Source: an uncultured Holophagaceae bacterium
Lineage (GTDB): Bacteria; Acidobacteriota; Holophagae; Holophagales; Holophagaceae
Reading direction: 5' to 3'
Length of the DNA: 23,678 nt
NCBI GenBank assembly: GCA_903927605.1
Contig: CAIYNT010000163.1
Span: forward strand, 1 to 23,678
Shown: positions 1-8,519 of the stretch, one piece after another
Layout: each line of letters opens with the position of its first letter
Numbering within the stretch: the first letter of the stretch is position 1
Program-made: the position numbers and the translations under genes
Notes under the pieces: generated by a model
Databases searched by the model: none
The model's input: only the letters and a program-made list of their open reading frames with translations
Told to the model about the DNA's origin: nothing

Positions 1-1
1 A

Positions 2-1174
2 CTACACCCGCTCCACCGCCATGGCGATGGCGTTGCCGCCACCGAGACAAAGCGCCGCGACACCGCGCTGCTTGTCCAGCCGCGTCAGCGCATGGAGGAG
101 CGTGGCCAGCACGCGGGCGCCCGAGGCGCCGATGGGGTGGCCAAGGGCCACGGCGCCGCCGTGGACGTTGATGCGCTCCGCCGGCAGCTTCAGCTCGTTC
201 ATGGTCGCCACCAGCTGCACGGCAAAGGCCTCGTTGATCTCCCAGAGGTCCACGTCACCCGTGGTCCAGCCCACCTGGGCCAGCAGCTTGCGGATGGCCT
301 CCACGGGCGCCATGAGCACCCACTCGGGCTCGACGCCCGCCGTGGCCGTGCCGAGGATGCGCGCCTGGATGGGCAGGCCGTGGGCGTGGGCATAGGCCTC
401 GGTGCTGACCAGGGCCGCGGCCGCGCCGTCGTTGACGCTCGGGGCGTTCCCGGCGGTGACCGTGCCGTCCTTCTTGAAGGCCGGGCGCAGCTTCGCCAGG
501 GATTCCACGGTGGTGTCGGCGCGGGGCCCCTCGTCCTCGCTGACGATCAGATCCCCCTTCTTTCCGGGCACGGCGATGGGCCCGATCTCGGCCCTAAACG
601 CTCCGGACTGCATGGCGGCCACGGCCTTGCGGTGGCTCTCGGCGGCCCAGGCATCCTGGGTCTCGCGGCTCACGCCGTACTTTGCCGCCACCAGCTCGCC
701 CGTATGCCCCATGTGCTGGTCGGTCATGGCGCACCAGAGGCCGTCGAGGATCATGGCGTCCTTGGCCTCCGTGTGGCCCATGCGGGCCCCGGCCCGGAGC
801 TTGGGCAGCAGGTAGGGTACGTTGGACATGGACTCCATGCCGCCCGCCAGCACCACCTCGTGATCACCCAGCCGCACGGCATTGGCGGCCAGCTGGATGG
901 CCTTGAGGCCGCTGCCGCAGACCTTGTTGATGGTGAGGGCGGACACGCTGGCGGGCAGGCCGCCGCGCAGAGCCGCCTGGCGCGCCGGCGCCTGGCCCAC
1001 GCCCGCGCTCACCACGTTGCCGAAGATGGCTTCCGTGGGCATCGCGCCGGGTACCGCAGCGAGAAGGGCCCGCACCACCTGCGCCGCCAGATCCGGTGCC
1101 GCCAGGGGCGCCAGGGCCCCCTGGAACTTGCCGATGGGGCTACGGAGGGAGTGCAGGATGACTGCGTGGGACAT
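2..1174 (-). CDS. Acetyl-CoA C-acetyltransferase (thiolase)
   Basis: A complete 390-residue thiolase, the usual length for the family. Thiolases condense two acetyl-CoA to acetoacetyl-CoA or run the reverse cleavage; they are cytosolic. The nucleophilic cysteine is C86 in the [11 protein letters not shown] motif. The second active-site block, [10 protein letters not shown], gives H346, and the C-terminal CLGGGNA block gives the acid/base C376. The NEAF motif is also present, so all catalytic residues are intact. The ATG follows a GGAG about 8 bases upstream, and the stop TAG lies at 2-4. It is the last gene visible of a minus-strand operon with yggT and divIVA. The DUF1801 insert now separates it from divIVA. 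Which direction or chain length it prefers (biosynthetic PhaA/AtoB or degradative FadA) cannot be told from sequence alone. Confidence 0.93.
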   Translation of the reverse strand: MSHAVILHSLRSPIGKFQGALAPLAAPDLAAQVVRALLAAVPGAMPTEAIFGNVVSAGVGQAPARQAALRGGLPASVSALTINKVCGSGLKAIQLAANAVRLGDHEVVLAGGMESMSNVPYLLPKLRAGARMGHTEAKDAMILDGLWCAMTDQHMGHTGELVAAKYGVSRETQDAWAAESHRKAVAAMQSGAFRAEIGPIAVPGKKGDLIVSEDEGPRADTTVESLAKLRPAFKKDGTVTAGNAPSVNDGAAAALVSTEAYAHAHGLPIQARILGTATAGVEPEWVLMAPVEAIRKLLAQVGWTTGDVDLWEINEAFAVQLVATMNELKLPAERINVHGGAVALGHPIGASGARVLATLLHALTRLDKQRGVAALCLGGGNAIAMAVERV

Positions 1175-1205
1175 GGGTGCTCCGATAACGTGGATGGCTG
1201 GCTAG

Positions 1206-1323
1206 CGGATGAAGCTAAGCGGCCACGCCCGCATCGAGGCAATGAGCGGAGCCGAGGAAGACGAATGAAGAGAAAGAACGGAAGGCAATACAGGCGGGGT
1301 CCCAGTTGAGCAGAGGGTTAGGC
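1206..1323 (-). repeat. Candidate attC recombination site
   Basis: On the minus strand GCCTAAC (1317-1323, containing the TAA stop of the DUF1801 gene) opens a stretch that runs through CTCAACTGGGACCCCGCC. It closes with GGCCGCTTAGCTTCATCCG next to CTAGCC. The order core site, arm, spacer, arm, core site and the length of about 118 bp fit attC (usually about 57-141 bp). Complementarity between the two arms is only partial, so confidence is limited. Confidence 0.42.
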
Positions 1324-1845
1324 CTCATCCGCACCCTTCTTGCGTGGGCGCTGCTTGGCAGACACGGACTTGATGATGGTGGGAGGATTACCAGTCTTCG
1401 GGAGTGGTGTCTTCCCTATGCTTTCGGCCGCGTGAACCAGCCGAACTAGCCCCGGAACGCGAAGCCGCTCTGCGCTCGAGAGGCGGATGAATCGGTTCTG
1501 TTTGCCTTCGCCTTGAAGAAGCCCTTCGGGGTCCGGCACGCTAGCCCCGCGGTAGAAGGAAAGCCCAACGCCATTCGAAGCAGCAGCGATGGACACGATG
1601 CAGTCCGAAGGTTTTTCTGTAGAGCAGTACCCGATGACAAAAAAATTGTAATTGTCGTAGACGATTTCGACCGCGGTAGGCAGAAGGCGACGCATCTCCG
1701 CGCGGCATTCTCGAATGAGCTTGGCAACACTTGGCTCGAACTTGTCAATGAAGGAGGCCAGTTCGACTTCAACGGAGACAGGGTCACTGATCTGCTTACT
1801 TGCAGCAGACGGCTTGGGTTTGGTGGGGCGCTTTGCTGTACCCAT
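1318..1845 (-). CDS. DUF1801 domain protein
   Basis: A 175-residue protein of the DUF1801 (YdhG-like) family, whose biochemical role is unknown. The recognisable core is LPTAVEIVYDNYNFFVIGY, followed by a beta-rich region with a LSFYRGA segment and a conserved DPEGLLQGEGK loop. Both ends are Lys/Pro-rich and probably disordered. I chose the ATG at 1845 (MGTAKRPTK) rather than the in-frame ATG at 1905, which would run back through divIVA. There is no clear Shine-Dalgarno. The gene is visibly AT-richer than its neighbours and splits an otherwise tight yggT-divIVA-thiolase operon, which points to acquisition. Its flanks resemble integron cassette boundaries. Confidence 0.75.
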   Translation of the reverse strand: MGTAKRPTKPKPSAASKQISDPVSVEVELASFIDKFEPSVAKLIRECRAEMRRLLPTAVEIVYDNYNFFVIGYCSTEKPSDCIVSIAAASNGVGLSFYRGASVPDPEGLLQGEGKQNRFIRLSSAERLRVPGLVRLVHAAESIGKTPLPKTGNPPTIIKSVSAKQRPRKKGADEA

Positions 1846-1855
1846 TTGTTGACGC

Positions 1856-2401
1856 CTAACTCGGACCGGACTTGCGTGGGTTCGTGTCCAACTCCTCCAG
1901 GGCACTGAGGTCCAGGCCTTCCAGGTTCAAGGTGGGCGGTGCGGCCAAGTAGATGTCCGGCGCCTCCTCCTGCAAGTGGCGGCGGGTGCGATCCAGGAGG
2001 GACTCGATTTCCCGCAGGAACTTCAGGCGCTCCATCTTGAGGTTGCGCAGGTGCACTTCCATCTCCACCACGTGCTGCTGGGCCTCGCGGATGATCTCCT
2101 CGGCCTTGAACTGGGCCTCGCGGATGACCAGGTCCTTCTCGCGGTTGGCGCCGTCCAGCACATCTTCGCGCGTGCGCTGCGCTTGGAGCAGGGTCTCGCG
2201 AAAGATACGGTCCTGGTCCTGGTACTGGTGCAGGCGCTCCCGGCTGTCGAGGATCTCCTCCTTCAGCTTCTGGTTCTCCGCCAGGAGCTCCTCCCATTCC
2301 CCGGCGATCTCGTGGAGGAAAGTCCGGACCTCGGATTCCTCGATGCCCCGGAAGACCTTTTCGAATTCCCGGCGTTGAATGTCGAGGGGGGTGTACTTCA
2401 T
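1856..2401 (-). CDS. divIVA: DivIVA-domain cell-division/polarity protein
   Basis: A 181-residue DivIVA-family protein. These proteins bind curved membrane and recruit division or polar-growth factors. The N-terminal DivIVA box (MKYTPLDIQRREFEKVFRG) is followed by a long charged coiled coil, about residues 30-145, rich in Glu, Arg and Leu heptads. A short acidic, hydrophobic tail follows. The start at 2401 is set by this box and by a GGAGG about 7 bases before the ATG; a longer in-frame extension to 2470 lacks family sequence. It lies 10 bp after yggT, an arrangement also common in Firmicutes (ylmG...divIVA), which supports translational linkage. The stop TAG falls inside the GTTAGGC of the downstream cassette-like insert. 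Confidence 0.88.
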   Translation of the reverse strand: MKYTPLDIQRREFEKVFRGIEESEVRTFLHEIAGEWEELLAENQKLKEEILDSRERLHQYQDQDRIFRETLLQAQRTREDVLDGANREKDLVIREAQFKAEEIIREAQQHVVEMEVHLRNLKMERLKFLREIESLLDRTRRHLQEEAPDIYLAAPPTLNLEGLDLSALEELDTNPRKSGPS

Positions 2402-2411
2402 ACCGCCTCCG

Positions 2412-2669
2412 TCAATTCCTGATGGCCTGTTCAAGGATTCTCTGCACCCCATACAGCAGGAGTACGGCAATCATGACGTCCAGGCTGATGCCACCGATGG
2501 GGGGGACAATGGCCCGGATGGGATGCAGGACGGGATCGGTGATGGCGTGCAGCAGCCGGACCCAGCGATTCCTCGCGTCGACCGGGAACCAGGAGACCAG
2601 GGCTGAGGCGATCAGCAGCCAGCTGAGCAGGGTCAGGGCGTGGTAGGCAATGGCGAAGAGAAGGGGCAT
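2412..2669 (-). CDS. YggT family membrane protein
   Basis: An 85-residue YggT/YlmG protein with two hydrophobic segments, about residues 3-27 and 62-80. They flank the conserved block WVRLLHAITDPVLHPIRAIVPP, which includes the DPVLxPIR signature of the family. These are small inner-membrane proteins linked to division-site or osmotic functions; the exact role is unsettled. AAGGA precedes the ATG by about 9 bases. It heads the yggT-divIVA-thiolase operon and is divergent from bshA, with only about 50 bp between the two starts, so both promoters must lie in or overlap that gap. I could not pick out convincing -35/-10 boxes there. Confidence 0.88.
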   Translation of the reverse strand: MPLLFAIAYHALTLLSWLLIASALVSWFPVDARNRWVRLLHAITDPVLHPIRAIVPPIGGISLDVMIAVLLLYGVQRILEQAIRN

Positions 2670-2719
2670 AAGCAGGATCCTTGGAACTCGATCATCATAA
2701 CGGGTAGTGAGGAACTTCC

Positions 2720-3829
2720 ATGCGCATAGGCATCTCCTGCTACAGCACCTTCGGCGGCTCGGGCGTCGTGGCCACGGAGGTGGGCAAGGCTCTGGCCGCC
2801 CGGGGCCACGAGGTGCACATCCTCAGTCCCAGCGTGCCGCCCCGCCTGGTGGGCTTTGAGGACCGCATCAACTTCCACGAGGTGCGGGCCAGCCCCTATC
2901 CCCTGTTCGAGGACGCGCCCTACTCCATCGCCCTCGGGTCGAAGATGGCAGACGTGGCCGAGCATCACGGCCTCGAGATCATCCATGCCCACTACGCCAT
3001 CCCCCACGCCATGGCGGCCCTGATGGCGCGCATGGCCATTCCGGGCCTGAAGGTCGTGACCACCCTCCATGGCACCGACATCACGGTGGTGGGGAGCGAC
3101 CCCAGCTACCTGCCCATGGTGAAGCTGGCCATCCGGGCCAGCGACGGTGTCACGGCGGTGTCCGAATACCTGCGCCAGGAGACCATCCGCACCTTCGGCG
3201 TGGATCGCGAGATTGATGTCATCGGGAACTTCATGGAGCCCCCGGGCCAGGAACGGCCGGACTGCCGGGCCTGGCTGGCGCCCAAGGCCGCCTTCGTGCT
3301 CACCCACATCTCCAACTTCCGCCCGGTGAAGCGCGTCATGGATGTGCTGCGCATCTTCGAGCGGGTGCGTCAGCAGGTACCCGTGCGCCTGGTGATGGTG
3401 GGGGACGGTCCGGATCGTCTGGAGGCCGAGGCCTTCTGTCGGGACGGGGGCTTTGCCGCGGAAGTCCGCTTCACCGGCAAACAGCTGGACATCGGCACCG
3501 TGCTGGCCTGTTCGGATCTCTTCCTGCTGCCGAGTGCGACAGAGAGTTTCGGCCTGGCGGCGCTGGAGGCCATGGGCCACCGGGTGCCGGTCATCGCCAG
3601 CCGGGTGGGTGGACTTCCCGAGGTGGTCCGCCACGGCGTGGATGGCTACCTCGAGCCCATGGGCGATGTGGAGGCCATGGCGGCGGATGCGGTGAAGCTG
3701 CTGCGGGACGAGGACCTGCGGCTCACCATGGGCGACGCCGCCCAGGAACGTGCCGTGAGCACCTTCGCCGAAGGGCCCATCGTGGACCAGTACGAGGCCC
3801 TCTACCGGCGGGTGCTGGGGCAGGCCTGA
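2720..3829 (+). CDS. bshA: N-acetyl-alpha-D-glucosaminyl L-malate synthase (bacillithiol)
   Basis: A 369-residue GT4-family glycosyltransferase that matches BshA. BshA transfers GlcNAc from UDP-GlcNAc to L-malate as the first step of bacillithiol synthesis. Typical BshA motifs are the N-terminal glycine loop YSTFGGSGVVATEVG, HAHYAIPHA, TTLHGTDITVVG, the acceptor-side SNFRPVKRV and the donor-site block ATESFGLAALEAMG. Length is normal and no key residue is missing. GAGGAA precedes the ATG at a good distance. No bshB or bshC is visible, so those steps must be encoded elsewhere. Other GT4 enzymes are less likely, given the malate-site motifs. Confidence 0.9.
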   Translation: MRIGISCYSTFGGSGVVATEVGKALAARGHEVHILSPSVPPRLVGFEDRINFHEVRASPYPLFEDAPYSIALGSKMADVAEHHGLEIIHAHYAIPHAMAALMARMAIPGLKVVTTLHGTDITVVGSDPSYLPMVKLAIRASDGVTAVSEYLRQETIRTFGVDREIDVIGNFMEPPGQERPDCRAWLAPKAAFVLTHISNFRPVKRVMDVLRIFERVRQQVPVRLVMVGDGPDRLEAEAFCRDGGFAAEVRFTGKQLDIGTVLACSDLFLLPSATESFGLAALEAMGHRVPVIASRVGGLPEVVRHGVDGYLEPMGDVEAMAADAVKLLRDEDLRLTMGDAAQERAVSTFAEGPIVDQYEALYRRVLGQA

Positions 3830-3909
3830 ACTTTGCGAGGCGACGCACTCGAGCTGGCATGATCTGATCGGGGACGGACTCGCCTCCTTGCTTTAGGAAA
3901 CCCACATTC

Positions 3910-5031
3910 ATGCTCTACCAGACCCAGGCCCGCATCCATCTCGGCCACATCCGGGCCAACCTCGAGGCCATCCGGCAGACCATTGGCCCCCGGAAGCTGC
4001 TGCTGGCCGTCAAGGCCAATGCCTACGGCCATGGCGCCATACCAGTGAGCCGCCTGGCGGAAGCTTGTGGTGTGGACTGGCTGGGCGTGGCCACGGTGCC
4101 CGAGGGGCTCCAGCTGCGGGACGCCGGGATCGCACTCCCCATCCTGAAGCTCTCACCCACCTTCCCCCAGGAGATGGGAGCGGCGGTGGCGGCCTCCCTC
4201 ACCCTCGCCCTGAGCGACGGGGAAGGGATCCGGGCTCTGGAAGCGGTCTGCGCGGCCCAGGGCCTGCGGAGCCGCGTGCACCTCAAGATCGAGACCGGCA
4301 TGGGCCGGACCGGGGCTCCGGTTGGCGAGGCCCCCGTCCTGGCCCGGTTCATCGAACGGGAATGTCCCCACCTTCACCTGGAGGGCCTGTTCACCCACCT
4401 GCCCGTGAGCGACGAGCTGGATGGCACCTACACCCGGGCCCAGGTCCGGGCCTTCCAGGACACGGTGGGGCAGGTGGAGACCGCACTCGGCCGTCGACCG
4501 GAGCTCGTGCACTGCGCCAACTCCGGCGGCGTCCTGGGCCATCCGGACAGCTGGCTGGACCTGGTGCGGGCTGGCATCATGGCCTACGGTTCCTATCCCG
4601 ACGAGAAAACTCCCCGCACGGTGCCGCTCCTCCCGGGCCTTTCCTTCGTCACCCGCGTGGCCTTCCTTAAACGCGTCGAAGCCGGGACCACCATCGGCTA
4701 TGGCCGCACCTGGACGGCAAGCCAAGCCACCTGGATCGCCACCATCTGCTGCGGCTACGCCGATGGCTTCAACCGGCTCTTCTCCAACCGGGGCCGCGTG
4801 CTCATCGGGGGGCGCTCCTATCCAGTGGTGGGGCGGGTGTGCATGGACCAGACCATGGTGGATCTGGGGCCCGCCACGGAGGTGAGGGTCGGCGACGAAG
4901 TGGTGCTCATCGGGCGCAGCGGGGACCTGGAGATCATCGCCGCGGACTGGGCCCACGTCCTGGGGACCATCCCCTACGAAGTCACCTGTCAGATCGGCCC
5001 CAGGGTCGAGCGAGTGCCCGATCCAGTCTGA
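3910..5031 (+). CDS. alr: Alanine racemase
   Basis: A 373-residue PLP enzyme that interconverts L- and D-alanine for peptidoglycan. The PLP lysine is K35 in AVKANAYGHG and the opposite catalytic base is Y264 in TTIGYGRTW. The C-terminal domain shows VGRVCMDQTMVDLG. Both domains, TIM barrel and beta C-terminal, are full length. AGGAAA lies about 10 bases before the ATG. It starts 80 bp after bshA on the same strand. In that gap TTGCGA and CATGAT, 17 bases apart, could be a weak promoter. It is followed by another PLP fold-type-III enzyme, suggesting a small D-amino-acid unit. Confidence 0.94.
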   Translation: MLYQTQARIHLGHIRANLEAIRQTIGPRKLLLAVKANAYGHGAIPVSRLAEACGVDWLGVATVPEGLQLRDAGIALPILKLSPTFPQEMGAAVAASLTLALSDGEGIRALEAVCAAQGLRSRVHLKIETGMGRTGAPVGEAPVLARFIERECPHLHLEGLFTHLPVSDELDGTYTRAQVRAFQDTVGQVETALGRRPELVHCANSGGVLGHPDSWLDLVRAGIMAYGSYPDEKTPRTVPLLPGLSFVTRVAFLKRVEAGTTIGYGRTWTASQATWIATICCGYADGFNRLFSNRGRVLIGGRSYPVVGRVCMDQTMVDLGPATEVRVGDEVVLIGRSGDLEIIAADWAHVLGTIPYEVTCQIGPRVERVPDPV

Positions 5032-5036
5032 AAGAA

Positions 5037-5063
5037 CCCGAGCAATTCGCTTTGCTCCTCGGG
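5037..5063. other. Short hairpin between alr and the next gene
   Basis: CCCGAGCAA and TTTGCTCCTCGGG can fold over a TTCGC loop, with the outer CCCGAG pairing with CTCGGG. There is no following T-run, so it is at best a weak attenuator or an mRNA-processing hairpin. It sits directly after the alr stop and before the next start at 5086. Confidence 0.25.
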
Positions 5064-5085
5064 CTGGCGCGGTTGAAATGGGGGC

Positions 5086-6378
5086 ATGCCCAATCCTCTG
5101 CAAGCCATCCTCGACCTGACCTTCGACGGTCGCACCAAAGGTTTTCCGGCGGACCAGCCATCCGTGCGTCTGGGTGACGTCGGCGGCCAGGGCTGGAGCC
5201 TGCTGGGCGGAGACCTGGACTTCCCGGTGGCGATCCTGCGTCAATCGGTGATCCAGCAGAACGCGGCCTGGATGCGCGAGTTCCTGCGTCGCACAGGCAC
5301 CTCCATCTGCCCCCACGGCAAGACGACCATGGCACCCCAGCTCTTCCACCGGCAGCTGGAGGATGGCGCCTGGGGGATCACCCTGGCCACGCCGCAGCAG
5401 GTGCGCGTGGCCTATGACCACGGCGTGAAGCGCATCCTGTTGGCCAACGAGCTGACGGGCCTTGGCGCCATTCGCTGGGTAGGCAGCACCCTGGATGCGG
5501 ATCCAACCTTCGAGTTCAGCTGTCTGGCGGATTCCCTGGAAGGAGTCCAACGGCTGAACTCCGTGGGTGGGGCGCGACGGCCCTTGAACGTCCTGGTGGA
5601 GCTGGGGATCCCCGGTGGCCGCTCCGGGGTGCGCTCCGTAGAGGAGGGCCTCGCCGTGGCCCGCGCAGTGAAAGCCTCGGCCGGCCTCGCCCTGCAGGGG
5701 GTGGAATGCTACGAAGGCATCATCACCACCCAAGATCCCCAGGCCGATGAACGGCGCATCCTGGCCTGGCTGGACGCCCTGGGAGACCTGGCCCGGCGCT
5801 GCGCCTCCGAAGGCCTCTTCGAGGCGGAGGAAGTGTTGCTCTCCGCCGGAGGATCCGCCTACTTCGACCTGGTGGCGCGGAGCCTGGGCAAGGTGGATCT
5901 GGGGCGGCCCTCGCGGGTGCTCCTGCGCAGTGGCTGCTACCTCAGCCATGACGCGGGCCACTACCGACGCCTGGTGGACCTGCTGGAGGCCCGGTTGCCC
6001 GAGGCCTGGCGCGCCCCTTCCCACCTGGCACCTGCTTTGGAGGTCTGGGGCCAGGTGGTGAGTCGTCCCGAACCGGGGCTAGCCTTCCTGAACCTGGGCA
6101 AGCGGGACGTGGCCCACGACCTGGGGCTGCCCAGGCCCGCCTACTGGTTCCGCAAGGACGCCCATCCGATTCCAGTAGGCGTTCCGGAAACCTGGAACAT
6201 CACCACGCTCTACGACCAGCACGCCAAGCTGGAGCTCCCTGCGGGAACGGACCTGGCCATCGGGGACCTGGTGGGCTGCACCATCAGCCATCCCTGCACC
6301 ACTTTCGACAAGTGGCAGGTGGTCTTCATGGTGGATGACCGCTACCGGGTGGTGGAGGCGGTCAAGACGTTCTTCTAG
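5086..6378 (+). CDS. D-serine/D-threonine deaminase-aldolase-like PLP enzyme (DSD1 family)
   Basis: A 430-residue fold-type-III PLP protein, often labelled amino acid deaminase or alanine racemase domain protein. The PLP lysine is K79 in CPHGKTTMAPQ. The C-terminal metal-binding His-x-Cys is H402 and C404 in SHPCTTFDKW, matching the zinc site of eukaryotic-type D-serine dehydratase and related D-threonine aldolases. It probably acts on D-amino acids in the cytosol; the exact substrate and reaction are not fixed by the motifs. A G-rich stretch just before the ATG serves as ribosome site. It follows alr by 54 bp and is probably co-transcribed, pairing a racemase with an enzyme that removes D-amino acids. 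Confidence 0.8.
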   Translation: MPNPLQAILDLTFDGRTKGFPADQPSVRLGDVGGQGWSLLGGDLDFPVAILRQSVIQQNAAWMREFLRRTGTSICPHGKTTMAPQLFHRQLEDGAWGITLATPQQVRVAYDHGVKRILLANELTGLGAIRWVGSTLDADPTFEFSCLADSLEGVQRLNSVGGARRPLNVLVELGIPGGRSGVRSVEEGLAVARAVKASAGLALQGVECYEGIITTQDPQADERRILAWLDALGDLARRCASEGLFEAEEVLLSAGGSAYFDLVARSLGKVDLGRPSRVLLRSGCYLSHDAGHYRRLVDLLEARLPEAWRAPSHLAPALEVWGQVVSRPEPGLAFLNLGKRDVAHDLGLPRPAYWFRKDAHPIPVGVPETWNITTLYDQHAKLELPAGTDLAIGDLVGCTISHPCTTFDKWQVVFMVDDRYRVVEAVKTFF

Positions 6379-6536
6379 AGCTTTGGGATCCACTGCAGCG
6401 CCGAGCGACTCCTATGGATGGGGGATCATTTGTGCCGTGGTCATGGTCCCAGGAGATTTTTGTGCCCGAAAATTGCATGGATTTAAGGAATTAGGGCAGT
6501 CAGACGATACATAGGTAGTTTTTAAGGGATTCCCCT

Positions 6537-8519
6537 ATGCTCAGAGGTCTTGCCCTTGCCACTTTGCCGGTACTTCTGATGGCCCAAGAACCAGGTCCGG
6601 AAGATCTTAAGGATCTTCAGGACATCCTGAAACAACCGGTCATCTCCTCGGCCAGCAAACGCCTCCAGCGACTCAAGGAGGCCCCAGTGGACGCCACTAT
6701 CCTCAGCAGGGAGGATCTGCATCGCCTGGGTTATCACACCCTGTCTGAAGCCTTGGATGGCGTGCTTGGCTTCCGAACCGTTCGGGACCGGGCCAATGAC
6801 ACTTTTGCCGTGCGCGGCCTCAAAATCGCCGGGGACGTGAGCACCCGGGTCCTGATCCTACTGGATGGCCACACTCTGAATTCGGACGATTCTTTTCTCA
6901 TCAGCATGATTGGCGAAGACCTCGGGATCCCCCTGGACTGCGTGGAACGCATCGAGATCACCCGCGGACCCGCTTCCGCCCTGTATGGCAATACCGCCTT
7001 TCTGGGCATGGTCAATGTCGTCACCCGGGCTCCGGTCGGTGGGGCGGAGGCAGCCCTGGAAGGCCAGTCCCGAGGCGGCTTCGGGGGGTGGGGTCGCGCA
7101 GGGTGGACAACTACCGGCGCCACCTGGGACATCACGGCCACTGGCTGGCAACAGAAGGGCACGGCCCTGGACTTTCCGGAACTGGGCGTGGGCACCCTGC
7201 CTGCGGATCTGGATCGAGAGGAACGCCAGAGTGCCTATCTTCGCGCCCAGGGGAAGGATTGGAGCCTGGCTGGCTATGCCATGAGCAATCTGCGGCGGCT
7301 GGCTGCTGCCCCCTACGACAGTGTCATCGGAGATCCCGCGAACCATTACAAGGATTCTGTGCTGTTCGGGGAATTCAAGGCCGAGCCAAAGTTCGGTCAG
7401 GTGAAAACCCTCCTACGGGTCTTTGCCGATCACCATGTGTTCTCAGATGTCTTCGACTACGACGGGTTCCGCGCTCCCGGCTTCACATTGCCCTTTGTGG
7501 AACGGGATCCAAGCCAAGGATATGGCTTCGAGGTGCAGGCGAGATTTCCCGTGACGAATTCGCAGTTCTTGACGGTCGGATCGGAACAGAAATGGGGCCA
7601 ACTCCGGAGCATCGGAATCAATGAAGGTCTGCCTTTCGGCAACCGCATCCAGAGCCAGTCGGGCAACACCTATGCCCAGCTGGATTCGACAGTCAATTCG
7701 TGGATGAATCTTGTGCTTGGGCTTCAATTGGCCAGCCAAAAAATCCTGAGAGCTGAGCAGTTCTTCTCAGGTCAGGAAATCGCCTTCCCGCAATCGAACC
7801 ACCAGGAAGTGACGCCCAGGTTCGCCCTGATCCTCAATCCCACCTCCATCGACATCCTGAAAGTGCTCTATGGAGGTGGCTATCGGTACGCCACCCTTTT
7901 TGAACGCTTTTATCAGGACGGGCAAAGCACCGAAGCCAACTCCAACCTGCAGCCGGAGCGCATCTATACGGGACAGGTCATCTGGGTCCGAACCTGGGGC
8001 GATGGGATCCAATCCCAGATTGGATGGAGTGATTCCCGCTGGGATGGACTGATTCAATACCAAGACACTGGCGATGGCTCGGAGCAAGCCAGGAACCTGC
8101 CAGGGACCATCCGTGGCCGGGCTGCCGAAGCCGAACTGCTGGGACGGCAACCAGGCTGGACCTGGATGCTGCAGGGGGGCTACTACAATTGGACGCAGGG
8201 GGATGGCACCCCGTTTCCTGATTGCGCCCATTACCAAGGCGGCCTGCGAATCACCCGGTTCTGGGGGCCGTGGAGTGCCACCACCGAGGCCCGCTATGTC
8301 AGCCGCAGAGAGGGGGACTCCCCAGGGGTTGCGGCCCCGGCGACGACCACCTTCCGGGTAGCTCTCCGTTGGGAGGGGCCGCATGCCTGGGTGTCAGCCG
8401 CCATGGAGGACCTGACGGATGCCCGACGGGTCGATCTGGTGCCCCTTGAAAACGCACCCATCACGCGAATGGCCTCGGATGGCCGGACGTGGCGCATCTC
8501 CCTGGGATGGCGCTTCTGA
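6537..8519 (+). CDS. TonB-dependent outer-membrane receptor
   Basis: A 660-residue receptor. A signal peptide (about residues 1-16, MLRGLALATLPVLLMA) leads to a short Asp/Leu-rich segment. A plug domain follows, about residues 35-165, with ASKRLQRLKEAPVDATIL, the FAVRGL strand, VLILLDGHTLN and VERIEITRGPASALYG. The rest is a beta-barrel ending in Trp-Arg-Phe, the aromatic end expected of outer-membrane proteins. The usual TonB box is not obvious. The mature start with ISSASKR is typical of a colicin-I-receptor-like subgroup. AAGGGA precedes the ATG. Its stop overlaps the start of the YfiR-like gene (TGATG), so the two are translationally coupled. This hints that ligand uptake or sensing feeds the downstream kinase. 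The ligand is unknown. Confidence 0.88.
   Translation: MLRGLALATLPVLLMAQEPGPEDLKDLQDILKQPVISSASKRLQRLKEAPVDATILSREDLHRLGYHTLSEALDGVLGFRTVRDRANDTFAVRGLKIAGDVSTRVLILLDGHTLNSDDSFLISMIGEDLGIPLDCVERIEITRGPASALYGNTAFLGMVNVVTRAPVGGAEAALEGQSRGGFGGWGRAGWTTTGATWDITATGWQQKGTALDFPELGVGTLPADLDREERQSAYLRAQGKDWSLAGYAMSNLRRLAAAPYDSVIGDPANHYKDSVLFGEFKAEPKFGQVKTLLRVFADHHVFSDVFDYDGFRAPGFTLPFVERDPSQGYGFEVQARFPVTNSQFLTVGSEQKWGQLRSIGINEGLPFGNRIQSQSGNTYAQLDSTVNSWMNLVLGLQLASQKILRAEQFFSGQEIAFPQSNHQEVTPRFALILNPTSIDILKVLYGGGYRYATLFERFYQDGQSTEANSNLQPERIYTGQVIWVRTWGDGIQSQIGWSDSRWDGLIQYQDTGDGSEQARNLPGTIRGRAAEAELLGRQPGWTWMLQGGYYNWTQGDGTPFPDCAHYQGGLRITRFWGPWSATTEARYVSRREGDSPGVAAPATTTFRVALRWEGPHAWVSAAMEDLTDARRVDLVPLENAPITRMASDGRTWRISLGWRF

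Larger units (their letters stand above)
1206..1859 (-). mobile_element. Integron gene-cassette-like insertion carrying a DUF1801 gene
   Basis: Read on the minus strand, the segment starts G|TTAGGC just upstream of the DUF1801 start and has GCCTAAC overlapping the gene's stop codon. These are the two core-site forms (GTTRRRY and RYYYAAC) that bound integron cassettes. About 118 bp of weakly self-complementary DNA follows the stop and ends CTTAGCTTCATCCG, as attC sites do. Removing 1206-1859 would join divIVA to the thiolase with a 27-bp spacer and would leave divIVA ending in Ser-TAG. The inner attC arms pair poorly, so it is either decayed or a chance resemblance. No integron integrase is in the window. 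Confidence 0.5.

Noticed and set aside
92..1309. A 405-codon plus-strand open frame opposite the thiolase
   Set aside because: Shadow frame; its translation is His/Gly/Arg-rich and shows no family motif, while the opposite strand encodes a complete thiolase.
2633..3634. A 333-codon minus-strand open frame opposite bshA
   Set aside because: Shadow of bshA, which has all its family motifs on the plus strand.
4153..6024. A 623-codon open frame on the minus strand across alr and the PLP enzyme
   Set aside because: It is the antisense shadow of two clearly coding genes in GC-rich DNA and has a low-complexity Gly/His/Gln-rich translation with no domain.
6379..6536. A riboswitch before the TonB receptor gene
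   Set aside because: I found no conserved riboswitch core in these 158 bp; only an AAGGGA ribosome site is clear.
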